Shown here: piece by piece, positions 1 through 12,063 of the stretch
Numbering within the stretch: position 1 is the first letter of the stretch
How the letters are laid out: the number at the start of each line of letters is the position of its first letter
Origin: Culex pipiens pallens
Lineage: Eukaryota > Arthropoda > Insecta > Diptera > Culicidae
Direction: 5' to 3'
DNA length: 64,000 bases
Assembly (NCBI RefSeq): GCF_016801865.2
Contig: NC_068938.1
Coordinates: 72,501,021 to 72,565,020 of the forward strand
Position numbers and translations under genes: made by a program
The notes under the pieces: generated by a model
The model's database searches: none
The model's input: only the letters and a program-made list of their open reading frames with translations
What the model was told of the DNA's origin: nothing

Positions 1-520
1 GAAATTTGTTAAAACTAGTTTTGTTTATAAAATTATCGATTTATATTGCATTTTATACTGAATTCGAAGCACGAATAACAAGTTTTCACATTTTACATGA
101 AATTTGTACAACTGAAATTGCCTATAAATTTAGAGAGTTTTTATAATTGTGTTTCAAAAACACATATTATTTATTTTTACAAACTTTTTTAACCTTCTCT
201 TAGTGGAAAATTGTGCAAAGAATCCGAAAATTCATTCCGTTTTCCGATTAAAAATCATACACATTGAGAAAATCATGACACTTTGAGAAGTTTAAAATAA
301 TGACTTTCATCAACATTTTCTTGACTATAGTAAACTAACTTTTTAAACTTGTCAAAATTTTATGAAAAGTTCTTCTTAAGGTACTTTGAACACTTCTCTA
401 CCACGATCAGTATGTTTCTAAACCATTCCTTACGTTTTTTAATTGTACTCTTCATTTTGCGGAAAAATCGCAAACCTATCAAAGTCACCCCGGCTATCAA
501 AGTCACCCCGTTTTACGGTA
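1..520 (-). mobile_element. Partial inverted-repeat element, family of 14266-15118
   Basis: This stretch is the reverse complement of the first part of the complete copy at 14266-15118. Its right end reads as TACCGTAAAACGGGGTGAC on the minus strand, followed by two tandem copies of a GGGGTGACTTTGATAG motif, whereas the other copy has one. The left part is cut by the window edge. No coding capacity is seen. The element ends about 36 bases inside the first intron of the gene whose exon lies at 558-732. I do not assign a superfamily; a TA lies at the terminus. Confidence 0.75.
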
Positions 521-557
521 TATAAAAAACCAGATTCCCCACAGAAGAACAACTCAC

Positions 558-732
558 CATTTTCCACGCAGGAGATAATTTTCCCCTTTCGCCTCCTCAA
601 GTTGGACTCGAGGTTGCTCTCGTCGCCGTACTCCTCGTTTCCGGTGTCGCACTCCGACTCCTGGTGGACATCCTCGATGATTCCGCTGTCGTGGATGCTC
701 TCGTTCGCCAGCAGCAGCGGATGCTGATCCAT
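558..732 (-). CDS. First coding exon of an unrecognised gene (continues beyond the window)
   Basis: A minus-strand ATG at 732 sits in a strong start context (GGCCATGG) and opens 58 codons plus one base, ending at a consensus donor (ATG then GTGAGT, donor at 557-556). The peptide begins MDQHPLLLANESIHDSG, is rich in Asp, Glu and Ser to about residue 44, then has a basic patch LRRRKGKII. A dileucine-like LLL sits near the N-terminus and no membrane segment is present. This resembles the cytosolic N-terminal tail of a membrane protein, but that is a guess. I do not recognise the family. The next exon lies left of position 1. The exon has high GC and codon usage like the other genes here, which supports it being real. 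Confidence 0.55.
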
Positions 733-2090
733 GGCCGCCGCCGTACGAGTTTGTGTTCTTTCTTGGTTTCTTGGCGAGGATGTATGTAAAAGGGATGTGA
801 ACTAGCACTTGTACCACCCACTATCGATTTGGTTTGATATTCTGGATGGCTGTTTACGACGGCGTTACATATCCGATTGTGAAGGGTTGAAAGTGGGCGT
901 TTTTCGTTGTTGAGTATTCCTTGCTGGATTAGAATGAGAATCACTACCCGCACACTATCCCGGTGGGTTTTAATCACTTGCACCAATCAAAACACATACG
1001 AAACTTTTGACCTTTTGCATCCTTACGTAGTAGATATTGCTCCTCTTTTATAGGGGTATCGAACCACAACAAAGCCACCCACCCACACGCACACACACAC
1101 ACCCAGGCGCGAATTTTCCACCCGCGTTCTAAAATTTATGCTGCCATGTTCGGAACACAACGTCGTAGGAGCAGGCAAAAAAATCGTAAAAAGCGATTAT
1201 CTTCCTTTATCGCTTCCACCGTGGCCTTACGTCAGCGGAACGTTAGCCCACTTTTCACAGACTTTTCCACCGAAGGAAAACCCGATTTTTCCTCAATTTC
1301 GCCACGCCAGGAACAACACAACACAGCTTTTTGATAACCACTTTTGCTCCTGAAGCTCGGCAATCGATTGCGCCGCAATTTACTCTTGTTTCTGGATCGA
1401 TTACGACACTGCCGTCGTCGCGATGGTTCCGTCCCGAGACATCAGGACGGAGAAAGATCCGCGAAGCCTTGCTTTGATGATATAACCACTTGCCCAGTTG
1501 GTCTCACACGCCCATCGGGACTGGCCCCGTAACAATCTTCCCACGCACAGGACACACACAAACAAACACACACACGGTGGTCGGAGTCCTCGCAGGAGGA
1601 CAAAGACACCAGCCAGCCAAAACACTCCAGCGGGTTGAAAAATTTCCTTCTGTTTCAAGGGTGTGGGAACAGGGCGCGCGGACCATATGCGTAACACGAA
1701 CCGTACCCGGAGTCGTCTGGAACACGAATGACGACCCGAAACCCGACACGGACAGTCTACTTTGGGGCGCACCCGTGCGCATGCGCCGGCGCCCGAAAGC
1801 CGGCAAACATAGGGCGCGAAGGTCGCTCACCAAATTGTCAACAACCCGAGCGCGGCATGTGCGTTTGCGGTGAGTGGCCAGGTGGCAGGTTTCGGGTTTG
1901 TTGTTCGCCGACGAGTGGGCTCTACGCGTTCTTTCTTCGAATGAAACAATATTTCAGGAAGTGTGGTGTCATTTTCTTATCATTACTCGAGATTATCTCA
2001 CCACAAAACTTACATCATGCCTAAATTTAATGAATTTGAACTCACAATTCTCAAAAGTTAAAGTTTGATCGCACTCCTGCAGTTAGAGCG
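733..2090 (-). promoter_or_regulatory. Probable 5' UTR and promoter region of the 558-732 gene
   Basis: This is a GC-richer, largely non-repetitive stretch upstream of a minus-strand start codon, with a short CA-type microsatellite near 1080-1103. Several short open frames occur on both strands, but none has a recognisable domain or coherent splice sites. I see no convincing TATA box. The GC-rich block 1370-1920 could hold a non-coding first exon. The call rests on position and base composition only. Confidence 0.35.
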
Positions 2091-2094
2091 TTCA

Positions 2095-2170
2095 ATTTCC
2101 CGTCCCGGGAAAAAAATATTTCCCGTTTCCCGGGATATTTTTTAAATTTCCCGGGAATTCCCGAAATACA
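2095..2170. repeat. Solo cluster of CCCGGGAA motifs
   Basis: This short block contains several copies of TTTCCCGGGA-type motifs, the same motif that fills both ends of the hAT-like element at 2511-3595. It is probably a terminal fragment of a related element. The remainder, 2171-2510, is AT-rich with nothing recognised. Confidence 0.5.
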
Positions 2171-2510
2171 AGCGGAAGTATACATTTTTCGACCATTTTG
2201 GCACCAATATTTTGAAATTATACAAGAAATTATTATTAGAGAACCTGATTTGACGTTATTGATTAAATTTCATGTTAAGGTTTAATTCAAATAATATTTA
2301 TTTCTGAAGCATTCACAACTAGGAATATTGTTTTGCTTATATGTTGGGCAACAAAAATTACGCTATCATGGAATGAATTTTAAATATTTTATTTTCGACA
2401 ACCTATTTTAACGAAATTTTTTGTTATATCATTTAAAAATAAGATACGAGAAATAACTGTTTAAAGTAAAGCACGTAAGCTACCAAGGGCGTAAGAGGGT
2501 TAAATATGAT

Positions 2511-3595
2511 TAGAGGGTGACGAGCGGGAATTCCCGGGAAAAAAATCCCGGGACCATTTCTGGACCTCTCGATTCCCGGGAAATTTGGTCGAGACTCCCG
2601 GGAAATTTTAAAGTTATAAATATCGAAGCACAATTACATAAGCTAATAAAAAAATTATTTGGAAAATTCTAAATTGTTTTGAACATTGGATGTTCAATAC
2701 TCGATGTTCAAGTTCGAATAAACCAATTCTTCTCTAATCTTCTTATTCAGAAAGTGTAAATTATAAATTCCAATAATTATAATTGAGAGAAGCCAAAAAA
2801 ATGTGGAACCCAAAATTTACCTTAAAGCATACTTAGCAGTTACACCCCTGAAATTAAATTTGAAGTTTTTTAAATATGAATTTATTTATTTTTTCTAAGC
2901 GGGTAAAGCTTTTTCAAATAAGTTCAATTTCCATGTCCTTTCTCGAGTATAGCAATCCTCATATTTTTTTATAAGTCCCTAAGTTAATTTCGCTGTATCA
3001 AGGTATTTTTTTTATGTCAATAAGTCATTTTGTCAACCTCAATATTAAATTATATTTTGAGAAAAAAAAACTCTGGCAACCTTTGTAAAGTTATTGTCCG
3101 CCAATTGTGAACATTCGGGTTTTCCTAATATCTGTAGATATTTCTTCAATGAATATTTACAGTTGACCGTAAAAAGGAAAAAAAACAAGTTTAAATTGTT
3201 GTTTGAGTCGTTATTTATCATATTGCAAAAATCCCGATACTGGGAAATTATATATTATTCGTAAACATTTTAAACTAAAAATCCCAGTGAGTCCCAGAGT
3301 CTCAAAAAGCTCAAGAAACAATCATGTATTTGGAGATTTAGAAGAAAAAAAATCATAAGGTAGATATAGTTGATCTAAATAATGAGGATACTTCAATTAA
3401 CTTTTCATAGAATAAGTAAGAATCAATTGTAAGTAAATTCATTAAAAAAAACTCATTTTTTACTTTTCTTTTAAATTATTGCCACTATTGGCATAGTCAA
3501 AAAATAACTCCCGGGTCCCGGGAATTCCCGGGAAATGGTCAAATTCAACTCTCGATTCCCGGGAAATTGAAAATCTCGAGAATCGTCACCCTCTA
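2511..3595. mobile_element. Non-autonomous hAT-like DNA element with 8-bp target duplication
   Basis: The element starts TAGAGGGTGACGA and ends with TCGTCACCCTCTA. It is flanked by a perfect 8-bp direct repeat AATATGAT at 2503-2510 and 3596-3603, the duplication length typical of hAT elements. Both subterminal regions (2522-2607 and 3508-3570) are packed with CCCGGG-centred motifs, likely transposase-binding or structural repeats. The 1085-bp interior is AT-rich and has no transposase frame, so it needs a helper in trans. Confidence 0.7.
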
Positions 3596-3687
3596 AATAT
3601 GATAAAATATCGTTTAATTTCAACCACTTTTACACTATGAAAATTATGTTAATCTAATTAATTTATTAGGCCATATAACCATATATA

Positions 3688-3949
3688 ATATCTCAGCAAC
3701 TATTGTTCCGATTTTCAATGTTAATATATGAAACATTCGTGAAATTTTCCGATCTTTTCGAAAAAATATTTTCAAAATTTTCAAATCAAGACTAACATTT
3801 CAAAAAGACCAAATATTCAATATAACGCCCTTTTGATATGTTAGTCTTGATTTAAAAATTTTGAAAAAATTGTTTTCGAAAAGATCGGAAAATTTCACGA
3901 ATGTTTCATATTTTAACATTGTAAATCGGACCATTAGTTGCTGAGATAT
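3688..3949. repeat. Foldback (hairpin) element
   Basis: Two arms of roughly 120 bp read as inverted copies about a centre near 3818. The left arm begins ATATCTCAGCAAC and the right arm ends with its near complement, GTTGCTGAGATAT. No coding frame. The flanking sequence 3950-4780 is AT-rich non-coding repeat-like DNA; its open frames (for example 4199-4672) have low-complexity, Lys/Phe-rich translations and no domain. Confidence 0.7.
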
Positions 3950-4781
3950 CGACATTAGAAAATGGTGGGTTGTTTGGGTGAGACTTAGAAAACATCAATT
4001 TTCCTGTTTTTAAACCTTTGCATGGCAATTTCTCAGCAACTAAGGGTCGTATCAACAAATTCCGAAAAAGCAAAATATAGAGAATTTTCTCAGCTTTTCA
4101 AAAATATTTTTTTCAAAACTGGGCAAACATGTGCACTAATTTAAAAAAATGAAAAACTGCGACTACTTTCAAAAACGTCACTTAAATATGGCTATAACTT
4201 GAAAACGGTGCATTTTATCAAAATTTCACTAAAGTACTTTTTGATTGCAAATTTGATTTTACATCGAAAAATGAAGTTGAAAAATTTTTACGACCAAAAT
4301 TTCGATTTTTTAAAAAAATCAGTATTGATTAAAAAATTCATAACTCGGTCAATGATTTTTTGCACAACCTGGAAATTTCTAAAAAGTTGCCATTTTATGT
4401 CCTCTAAAACACATCAAAAAATAAAAAAAATTAAAAATAGTGTTTTTTGTAAATCAAGTTTTAGTGACAAAAAGTTAAATAAAAAAATCACCAAATTTTT
4501 TTACCGTGTATTATTTTTTTCCAGTGTAGTCCATATCCATACCTACAACTTTGCCCAAGACACCAAATCGATCAAAAAATTCCTTCAAAAGATACAGATT
4601 TATGAATTTTCATACATCATTTTTGTATGGACATCTGCCAAATTTGTATGGAAAATTATATGGACAAACTAATGATGCAAAATGGCTTCTTTGGGCATAC
4701 CGAAGGCACCAAAAAAGTTTCAATCGGATTAAAAAATACAAAAAAAAATCGAATGACCGAAATCCTAGAGAACTGCTCATA

Positions 4782-5591
4782 TACAGCAATTCCCCACGAA
4801 AACAGCATGGAAAAAAACAAAAGTCCTCGGATCGGGCTCAAAATTTTTCTGGGGGTTCCCTGGCCGAAATAATTAGACCCGTATTTTTTTGTTTGGCCAT
4901 TAGGGTGACCTACGCCGTGTTAGGGTGGTCTGAAAAATGGCCATTTTCGTTGATTTTCGCAAAAACCACTTTTTTTGAAAAATCATAACTCCTCGCCATT
5001 TTAACCGATTTCAATTGTCTTATACGCAAATGAAAGGTGATAAGTTGGCCTTTCAAAGAAAAATAGTAAGAAGTTTCAAAAATCTAGCCTAACATATGAA
5101 AAGGGCGTATGAAACTTTAAAATGCCGTTTTGACGGTGTCTGGACCAAAGAGCCTATGTCTGGAAATATTTTTATCAGATTCCCCAGACATTTTTACATA
5201 ACATACTAAAAAATGGGAGGCGTTCATTAACAGGATTCCGAGATATGATTTTTTGAAAATAAAATCCGTGTTTTTTGACGCGCCGCGCGCAAAAACCGGA
5301 GAATGACGAAATTGGCAAAAAATCAACATTTTTCACTAAAGCTGCGATAACTTCAAAATTTCAGCGATGACCTATAGATGTTTGGGTTTGGGTAATTAAG
5401 AGACGCAACTTTTGGTACCCAGACATGTATGGCTATTTTTCAGACCACCCTAACACGGCGTAGGTCACCCTAATGGCCAAACAAAAAAATACGGGTCTAA
5501 TTATTTCGGCCAGGGAACCCCCAGAAAAATTTGGAGCCCGATCCGAGGACTTTTGTTTTTTTCCATGCTGTTTTCGTGGGGAATTGCTGTA
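4782..5591. mobile_element. Inverted-repeat element with ~160-bp arms
   Basis: The arms are 4782-4943 and 5429-5591; they are near-perfect inverted copies and begin TACAGCAATTCCCCACG. TA at both ends is compatible with a TA target duplication. The 485-bp middle is non-coding. The arms contain the palindromic phrase CCTACGCCGTGTTAGGG. No transposase is present, so this is a non-autonomous element. Confidence 0.8.
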
Positions 5592-5697
5592 GGGGAGTTT
5601 GGGGTAATATGGACAGTGGGGGTAATTTGGACACCCCTTTAAAAATCACATTTTCTTCGGATATAAAGTGAAAACGGCAATTTAAGTGATAAGGCTA

Positions 5698-7897
5698 CAC
5701 GGAGAGACCGGCCGGGGCAAATCTAAGAAAATCTTGGCTAATTTAACTAAAAGTATGGGTTAATTTTTTACACAGCTTTTTTTCAACAATCGATTGTTGA
5801 TTTTATTAACCCGAAATTGCTGACCACCAGTAACTAAAATTAACTAAAAAAATAGTTGGAATTGCCATTTTTGCTGGTTAAATGGCCGAAAAAAATTCTA
5901 GCAGTCGACTGCTAGAATATTTTTTTCAGAAAATTAACTAAAAATTTCTTGTTTTCAGCTGAAATATTGTGGAATATTCTGTAAAAAACTGGCTGGGACA
6001 TATTTTTCAACCACTTTTCAACAATTTTTTTTCGTTGTATCAACCGAAATATTTTTGCATGCAGCAAATTATTAGTGGTTTATAACAAAACATTTCTTAA
6101 TTAGACATAATTTATGTAAGCGTTGATATATATTTTCTTTAATTATCTAACGATATAGGCTGGGCCGAACTTCGAGCTATATTTTAACTAATGTCTTACT
6201 TGAATACAGAAAAATATTCGTACATGTAGTCAATAATTAGCTGTTGTTAGCAGTATTTTTATTGAATTTGCAGTAAATTTTGTAATAATGCCTCACAAAT
6301 TAATGCTGGTTGTTTTTATATTCGCATTTATTCTGCCTAAAAAATAAGCGTTTTGTACTAATTTGTGTTTTTTTTTTGCATTAAGTTGTAAATTACTGTT
6401 AAAAAGCATCAAAACAAAACTTTTTTTAACTGTTGTTATAAAACATGTAAAATTTGACTAATGTTTTAAAAAAAAATACGTTGCATTCATCTAAAAAAAT
6501 AATAAAAAAGCATATTACAAATTTTGTTAAACATATTTAAAAAAATGTTCAATTTCTCGTGAATTCCTTAAAAATAGAAACCGAGCAAAATTTTCACCAA
6601 GTTCTAAGCTAAGCTAAGCTATTTTTATTATGCTGTATAAAATTAAGTGTTGCATTCACTTACCATCACTGTGAAATCATCCGATAAGTCATCATCATCT
6701 ACAACGGTCTCAGGTTTAGTTATTTTTCTTGTGGTGGGACACATAATTTTCACCAAAGTGAACCTTTTGTGTAAATAGACATGTGAAATTTATTAATAAT
6801 TTAATACAAATTTCTTAATTTCGGCTATAAACTGAAAAAAGGAACGTTAATAAATGTAATTATAATGAGGAAAGAAGAAAATCAATAATGCTACTTCCCA
6901 AGCTTGCATTAATTTAACAATTACTTTTGGCAACACACTTCCACTGCATTTGATTCAATTTATTCAAACGTCTTCCGATTCCTGAAAAAATATTTTGAGT
7001 TTTACTTACCAGTTTATTGAGCAGTCGTATATTGCAACAAAACTTTTAATATAATAATTATCTTCTTTTATATATTTTACACATTTTTAATTTTTGATAT
7101 TTTACTTCATCTCTACTTTTTATGTTGTCATGTGTACCCAGTTCTATGTATTTTATAATTGATGATTCTGAAAAAAGAATGGTTCATTAAGATTTTATCC
7201 GTCGTAAGCACGAAGCTTTTTAATGATTCAGTTTTCTAATAAGAATCACATAAGATAAATTATTGTGCAAAGATAAACCCATACTTACTTGGATTAACCA
7301 AAATTTTGTTAAATTTGCCCGGGCTGCTCTATCCGTGAAAAGTTGGCCCGCATCTCCCTTCTACTGCCCTCTCTTTCCATCAAACATTATTATAACGTGT
7401 TCAACTCACTCGCATTAGAGGTTCTCATAGCGAAGGTCATCCTCTTGCTTTTCATAGTTTATCACCTGCAAAGAAATCATCAACAAACCTACTCACCAAT
7501 TCCACCTCCCAGTTGCAACACTTTGATTTGCCACTTCATAATTAACAACACAAACTCAACAAATCGACCGCTCTCGTTCGAATCCTGACTTCAAATGACA
7601 GACGTAAACAAACCCAAGTTCATCTTTTAAATATTTAACCAATTGTTAATTATATTCAACCAACACAATTTTTGATTTTCCTAAAACCAAAGCTAACAGT
7701 CGAGCACGTTCATTCGAGTTCGGGAAATCTGTTAGCTTTTTGCCTCTAGCATTTTCAACAAACAGGTTATTAAATTACTGCTGAATTTTGGTTAATTTAA
7801 CTGAAAATTGGCAGTGACAAGTACATTTTTGTTAAAATTTACGAAAGTAAAATCAACAATTTTAATTGTTAAAATTTCTGGGCACAGTCTCTCCGTG
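5698..7897. mobile_element. TA-flanked non-autonomous DNA element, 2.2 kb
   Basis: The ends are CACGGAGAGAC and GTCTCTCCGTG, with TA on each side at 5696-5697 and 7898-7899. The interior is AT-rich, with many TTAATTTAACT and TCAACAAT-type motifs near both ends. A frame at 7343-7588 has no domain match that I recognise. TA target sites are usual for Tc1/mariner-type elements, but the terminus alone does not settle the superfamily. Confidence 0.7.
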
Positions 7898-8886
7898 TAG
7901 TACTAGTAATGGCCTGGGAGTATGGACAAACCAAAAAAGTTGGAATGGGTTAAGTAGTTTTGGTATAATATGTAAAAGTTTCCAAAGGCCGATTGGCACG
8001 GCCTTAAATTCTAATATTTGAAGGTTAGGAAATAAGGTTTTGCAAGGGTTATATGGCAAAAAAGTGGACATTTTTTTGTTTAAGGGGGTTGCTTGGACGA
8101 TGCCTGAGATATGTACGTATTAAAATTGTGCATTTTATCCATTTTTATCATCAAAAATTGCAATTAATGATAGAACATGCTATGGGGGTAATTTGGACAT
8201 GGCTTGTGGGGTAATTTGGACATACCTGAAAGTCTACCTGTCAGGCAACAAAAAAGTAACTTTCATGGTTGGATGAGTTTTTAAAGGGATTTAGATAAAT
8301 TTAGAGGGATTTAATATGTCAAAACAATCAAAAAGGAATGTGAGCAATGAGAACTTTCACGAAACCCCTATTTTTTTAACTTAGATAAATTTATTCCAAT
8401 ATTCGAATTAATGAAAATCTGATTACTGTACGTTTGGCGTTCAACAAGACTCTAATGTTGATTGCTTTTAGTTAATTTCTTTGACATTTCTAATTTCTAT
8501 GCTGGTTTACAATAATATTTAAATTTGAAGGGCTACAGAATGTAAAATTTAAAAAAATATATATATATTTTCAGGCTAATAAATTCTATATAAAGATTGA
8601 TTTATATAAACATAAACGATGCCTTATTCACTAAAAACTATACTTGTGCCTAATCCAGAATCAATGTTTAAATCATTTCAGTATTAATGATTAAATTATG
8701 TATACTACACTGAACTATTTGTTATCTTCCTATTGAATTATAGTTCTATCACAAAATCATTATTTAAACCTTTGATGAAATATTGTGAGCAAAACAACAC
8801 TTCAAAATATAAAGCAATTACAAAACCAGGTTGAAGGATAAAAAACATGCTCAAAAAATCAAATGTTAAACTTATTCTTCAACGTG

Positions 8887-9040
8887 TGTCCAAATTACCC
8901 CACAAAAGGTGTTCATATTACCCCACAAGGTATGACCATATTACCCCACAAGGCATGTCCAAATTACCCCACAAGGCATGTCCAAATTACCCCACAAGGC
9001 ATGTCCAAATTACCCCATAGGGGTGTTCATATTACCCCCA
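8887..9040. repeat. Tandem array of a ~23-bp unit
   Basis: About six imperfect copies of a 23-bp unit, ACCCCACAAGGCATGTCC plus AAATT, lie head to tail. The unit contains the same ACCCC/GGGGT motif as the surrounding repeat, so the array probably grew from it. The frame read across it (Pro/His-rich) is a by-product of the repeat. Confidence 0.75.
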
Positions 9041-9249
9041 CACAAAAATGTGGGGGTAATTTGGACACCTTTTAATTTTTACGATAAAAATGGGTTTTTC
9101 ATCAAAATTTATCGAAATGAATGATATTTTTCCGTCAAATATGGTCTCTATTATCCTCTGGTGTCATCCACATTCCTTTAAAATATCCATACAGCCCGTG
9201 ACAGAGCGATTTCCTTAGGGTGTCCAAATTACCCCACACCCTATATATA

Positions 9250-10090
9250 AAATGATACCTTAAATGGAACCATGAAAATCCATTAAAAAACAAATTCAAA
9301 TTACCCAAAGAATGCAACCATATTTTAAAAACTCGCTTCAAATATTTTAAAACGTTGAGTTGTGATTTCATTGGATAGTGTTTCATGTTAAATAGCGCTA
9401 GAAATAAGATTATTGAGGCAAATTCAATGATTATCTATTTGTTCACAAGTTGAAAATACTTGTTGTGTTCAATTTTATGGTCTCTGAGACAAATTTGAAA
9501 ACAATTTTATTTTGTGGAGCCTAGATTTTTATTATCCAAAAACTTTGATTGAAAAAAAATCGATATTTTTGAAAGGCAGCATAAAAATTCGATAAGATTT
9601 GAAAGGCAGCATAAAAATTAAAGAATGTAAATATTTGTTCAAAGTTGCATGATTTTTTACGAGCAGTCAAGCCATTAATTGATTCTCAAACTCATTTTGA
9701 CCATTAAAGTTGTTGTTTAGATCTAGGGTTTTTTTCTCAAAATATATCCCTAAAAGAGCATTCAGCTAGCAAAATCTAAACGTAGAAATATGTACCCTCC
9801 CTGTAAAGGCTTATGAATTGATCTCAGTTGAAAGGTTTTCCAAATCTCTGATTTGCAAATGTAACATCCTGGAGTAGAACTGTTTAATTCTAACAAACAC
9901 TAATAGAAATTGAAATTAAAGTTGTTGTTCTATACAATTCTGTTGCTAAATATTAATCAGAAACAGGATCAGAATAATGTTCGCTAAATTTCAAATTTCC
10001 CGAGATTTCGGGGGTATTTTTAATTCAATGCCGAAAAGTTAGTGTAATATGTTCTAGTAAATGTTAAATAATTTAATTTTTAACTTGCAT
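9250..10090. other. AT-rich non-coding stretch
   Basis: I see no gene, clear inverted repeat or tandem array here. A short direct repeat GAAAGGCAGCATAAAAAT occurs at 9570-9620. Confidence 0.4.
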
Positions 10091-10093
10091 AAC

Positions 10094-10670
10094 AATGGCT
10101 GCCTTGTCTGCTGCTGTGGAACTGTTGAAGAGTGCGGTGCGTAACTTGAACGATTGTTTCGTAGAAGCATTCGCCAATCAAAAAGCTTTCGCGGATGCAG
10201 AAAGGTGATACTAGTTCTTTGTGGAATACGCAGGACGAACAAAGATAAAAGGCGAAGCAAGATGTGCTAGCGCTAGTCGATGCTCTGGACCTGGACGTTG
10301 ACGAAGACGGCCTTACTGTGGATGCGGACGAAGATGTGTAGAAACGCCGCTACGCAGGAACGGCAAAACTGTTCATCGAGAACAGCGCGGGCCATTTCAA
10401 CCTATTTACAAACACAGCGAATTAAGTTAGAAAAGGCTATGACGGCCATCAAAACTGAAGTCGGACAACAGCCAAATCCACGTTCTACAAACACCTTCAA
10501 TAAACAGGGAGATGTGTGGAAGGAACTTATTCTCAGAATGAAAAACGTTAAAAATTCAGTTAAGGAAACAACAGAGCAGAGGATACGCAATTTACGTTTC
10601 TCGACAAATGTAATGTTCGAGACACTTGGAAATAAGTGGAAGCAGTATTTTGCGTCTCCCTAAGCTCTCG
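10094..10670 (+). pseudogene. Decayed coding-like segment of unknown origin
   Basis: An ATG at 10095 opens MAALSAAVELLKSAVRN and reads to a stop after about 37 codons. Nearby frames read LALVDALDLDVDEDG and, after a stop, RRYAGTAKLFIENSAG. Base composition and amino-acid content are protein-like but frames are broken by stops and shifts. The segment from 10778 on is shared with 14171-14249, so it is probably a degraded mobile-element or captured-gene fragment. I do not recognise the family. Confidence 0.3.
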
Positions 10671-10777
10671 ATCCAGCTGAAGTCTAGGCAATACCTTCCT
10701 CAATTCTCCCTAATTGTATTTTTTGCCATAAAAGCGTGAATCACAATGTTATGTTTTTTTACAAAGGACTTTGTCTG

Positions 10778-11160
10778 CGGTGTCAATCCAATTTGTTGAA
10801 GTTGTCGCGCGTTGACATTCTAGGTACTTGAATCTTACGTCCCAAGCAGAGATGATGTCTGCAACGAAACAGTTTTCTGATGCGTGGAAGCAGCAACATT
10901 CCGTGCGAACTATATTAGCTAACAGATATCCTCTGGAGGACGTTGGTAATTTTATTGTTCACACACACACACATGTTGAAAGGCACAGTTTATGCACCAA
11001 CTTGGGAGAAGTTTCTTTCTAATGGAGGTTGCCAGGACGGTTCACCGGAATACCGAAATGATTTGGGGCAATGGGATTGAGACCAAATTGGTAGGATATT
11101 GGCCAACACCCGGAGTGTCCAGCGCTCCCGGAAGGACATTTACGGAACCATACGACTTAG
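10778..11160. repeat. Duplicated segment shared with 14171-15405
   Basis: Blocks here match, in order, blocks further right. TGTCAATCCAA through GACATTCTAGGTACTTG matches 14171-14249. CTTGAATCTTACGTCCCAAG recurs at 15164. The block reading GACCAAATTGGTAGGA and GGCCAACACCCGGAGTG recurs at 15315-15405. The right-hand copy is interrupted by the element at 14266-15118. This is an old duplicated repeat with no intact gene. Confidence 0.6.
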
Positions 11161-11169
11161 GGCAATATG

Positions 11170-12060
11170 GGTATCAAAATTCATGGTTTTTGATACTGGT
11201 AATGAAAATGGTCATTTTGAAAGGATTGGCCACACTGGGAGTATTGCTAAAACTGAAGCAACATTTTTGAATCAAGAAATGAATATGAGTCCAAATGGAG
11301 GTTTTGAAAAAATCCGTTCTTTGTCTGAACACCAGCTTAACGTGAAGACTTCCATCATTGTCATGATTTTTCGTTCAAAGATATAAATTTTGCGTCGCTT
11401 TCAATATTTTGACAAAATTCCTTCAACAAGTTGTTTAGAATAGTGCCCTACACATGCTGATTCCTTTTGGTAACGATTATCCCATTCCTTGTAAAGTTAT
11501 GGAAATCGTCATTAATCAATGACTGCCAAGTAGGACGTCAATGACTGTGCCACAAAATTTTATAAATTTTGAAGCACATTTGATTTAGATCAAAAATTCT
11601 TTCAGTGGCTTCAAGAAGGTAACAACCAGCACATGCTGATTCCTTTTGGTGCTGAAATTCGTTAAATTGAATTTATACAGAATATTTTATAATGATGATG
11701 ATCAATTTTCTTCGAAAATGATCAACGGCTTCACCTTAAATGAGGCTATGTTCAATCCGGTTGCATGGTAACAGGTAGTGGTCTCCTTAAATGCACAGCT
11801 AGCAAAAGTTAATGTAAAGGACGAAGGCAAACTAAATTTATGCTGATAACATTGTTTTCCAAAGAAATGCTTATATTGATGTGTAATAAAGATTAACTAC
11901 TGCTAAGACTAATGTGAAATCCCAGTGGAAAAAAGTGTTCCTTTTAAGGGATCCACAAAACTAAAATAAATGAAAATAGCTCAACCAATAGCAAGAAATA
12001 TAACCTATTTTATATTCTCGGTGTTAAGTGTATTCTATTAGAACAGTTCGTGTAACTTAT
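11170..12060. other. Non-coding stretch
   Basis: No gene is supported. A 20-base phrase, ACATGCTGATTCCTTTTGGT, occurs twice (near 11453 and 11631), which hints at old repeat DNA. Confidence 0.35.
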
Positions 12061-12063
12061 GTT

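Larger units (their letters stand above)
5593..9245. repeat. Older repeat with GGGGTAATTTGGACA motifs, split by a later insertion
   Basis: The left end (5593-5640) carries GGGGTAATATGGACA and GGGGTAATTTGGACA. Inverted forms (GTCCAAATTACCCC) recur at the right end near 9220, and forward forms occur internally at 8187, 8210 and 9050. The 2.2-kb TA-flanked element at 5698-7897 is inserted in it. There is no coding gene; the apparent frames at 8863-9075 and 9135-9386 are translations of the repeat. Confidence 0.55.
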
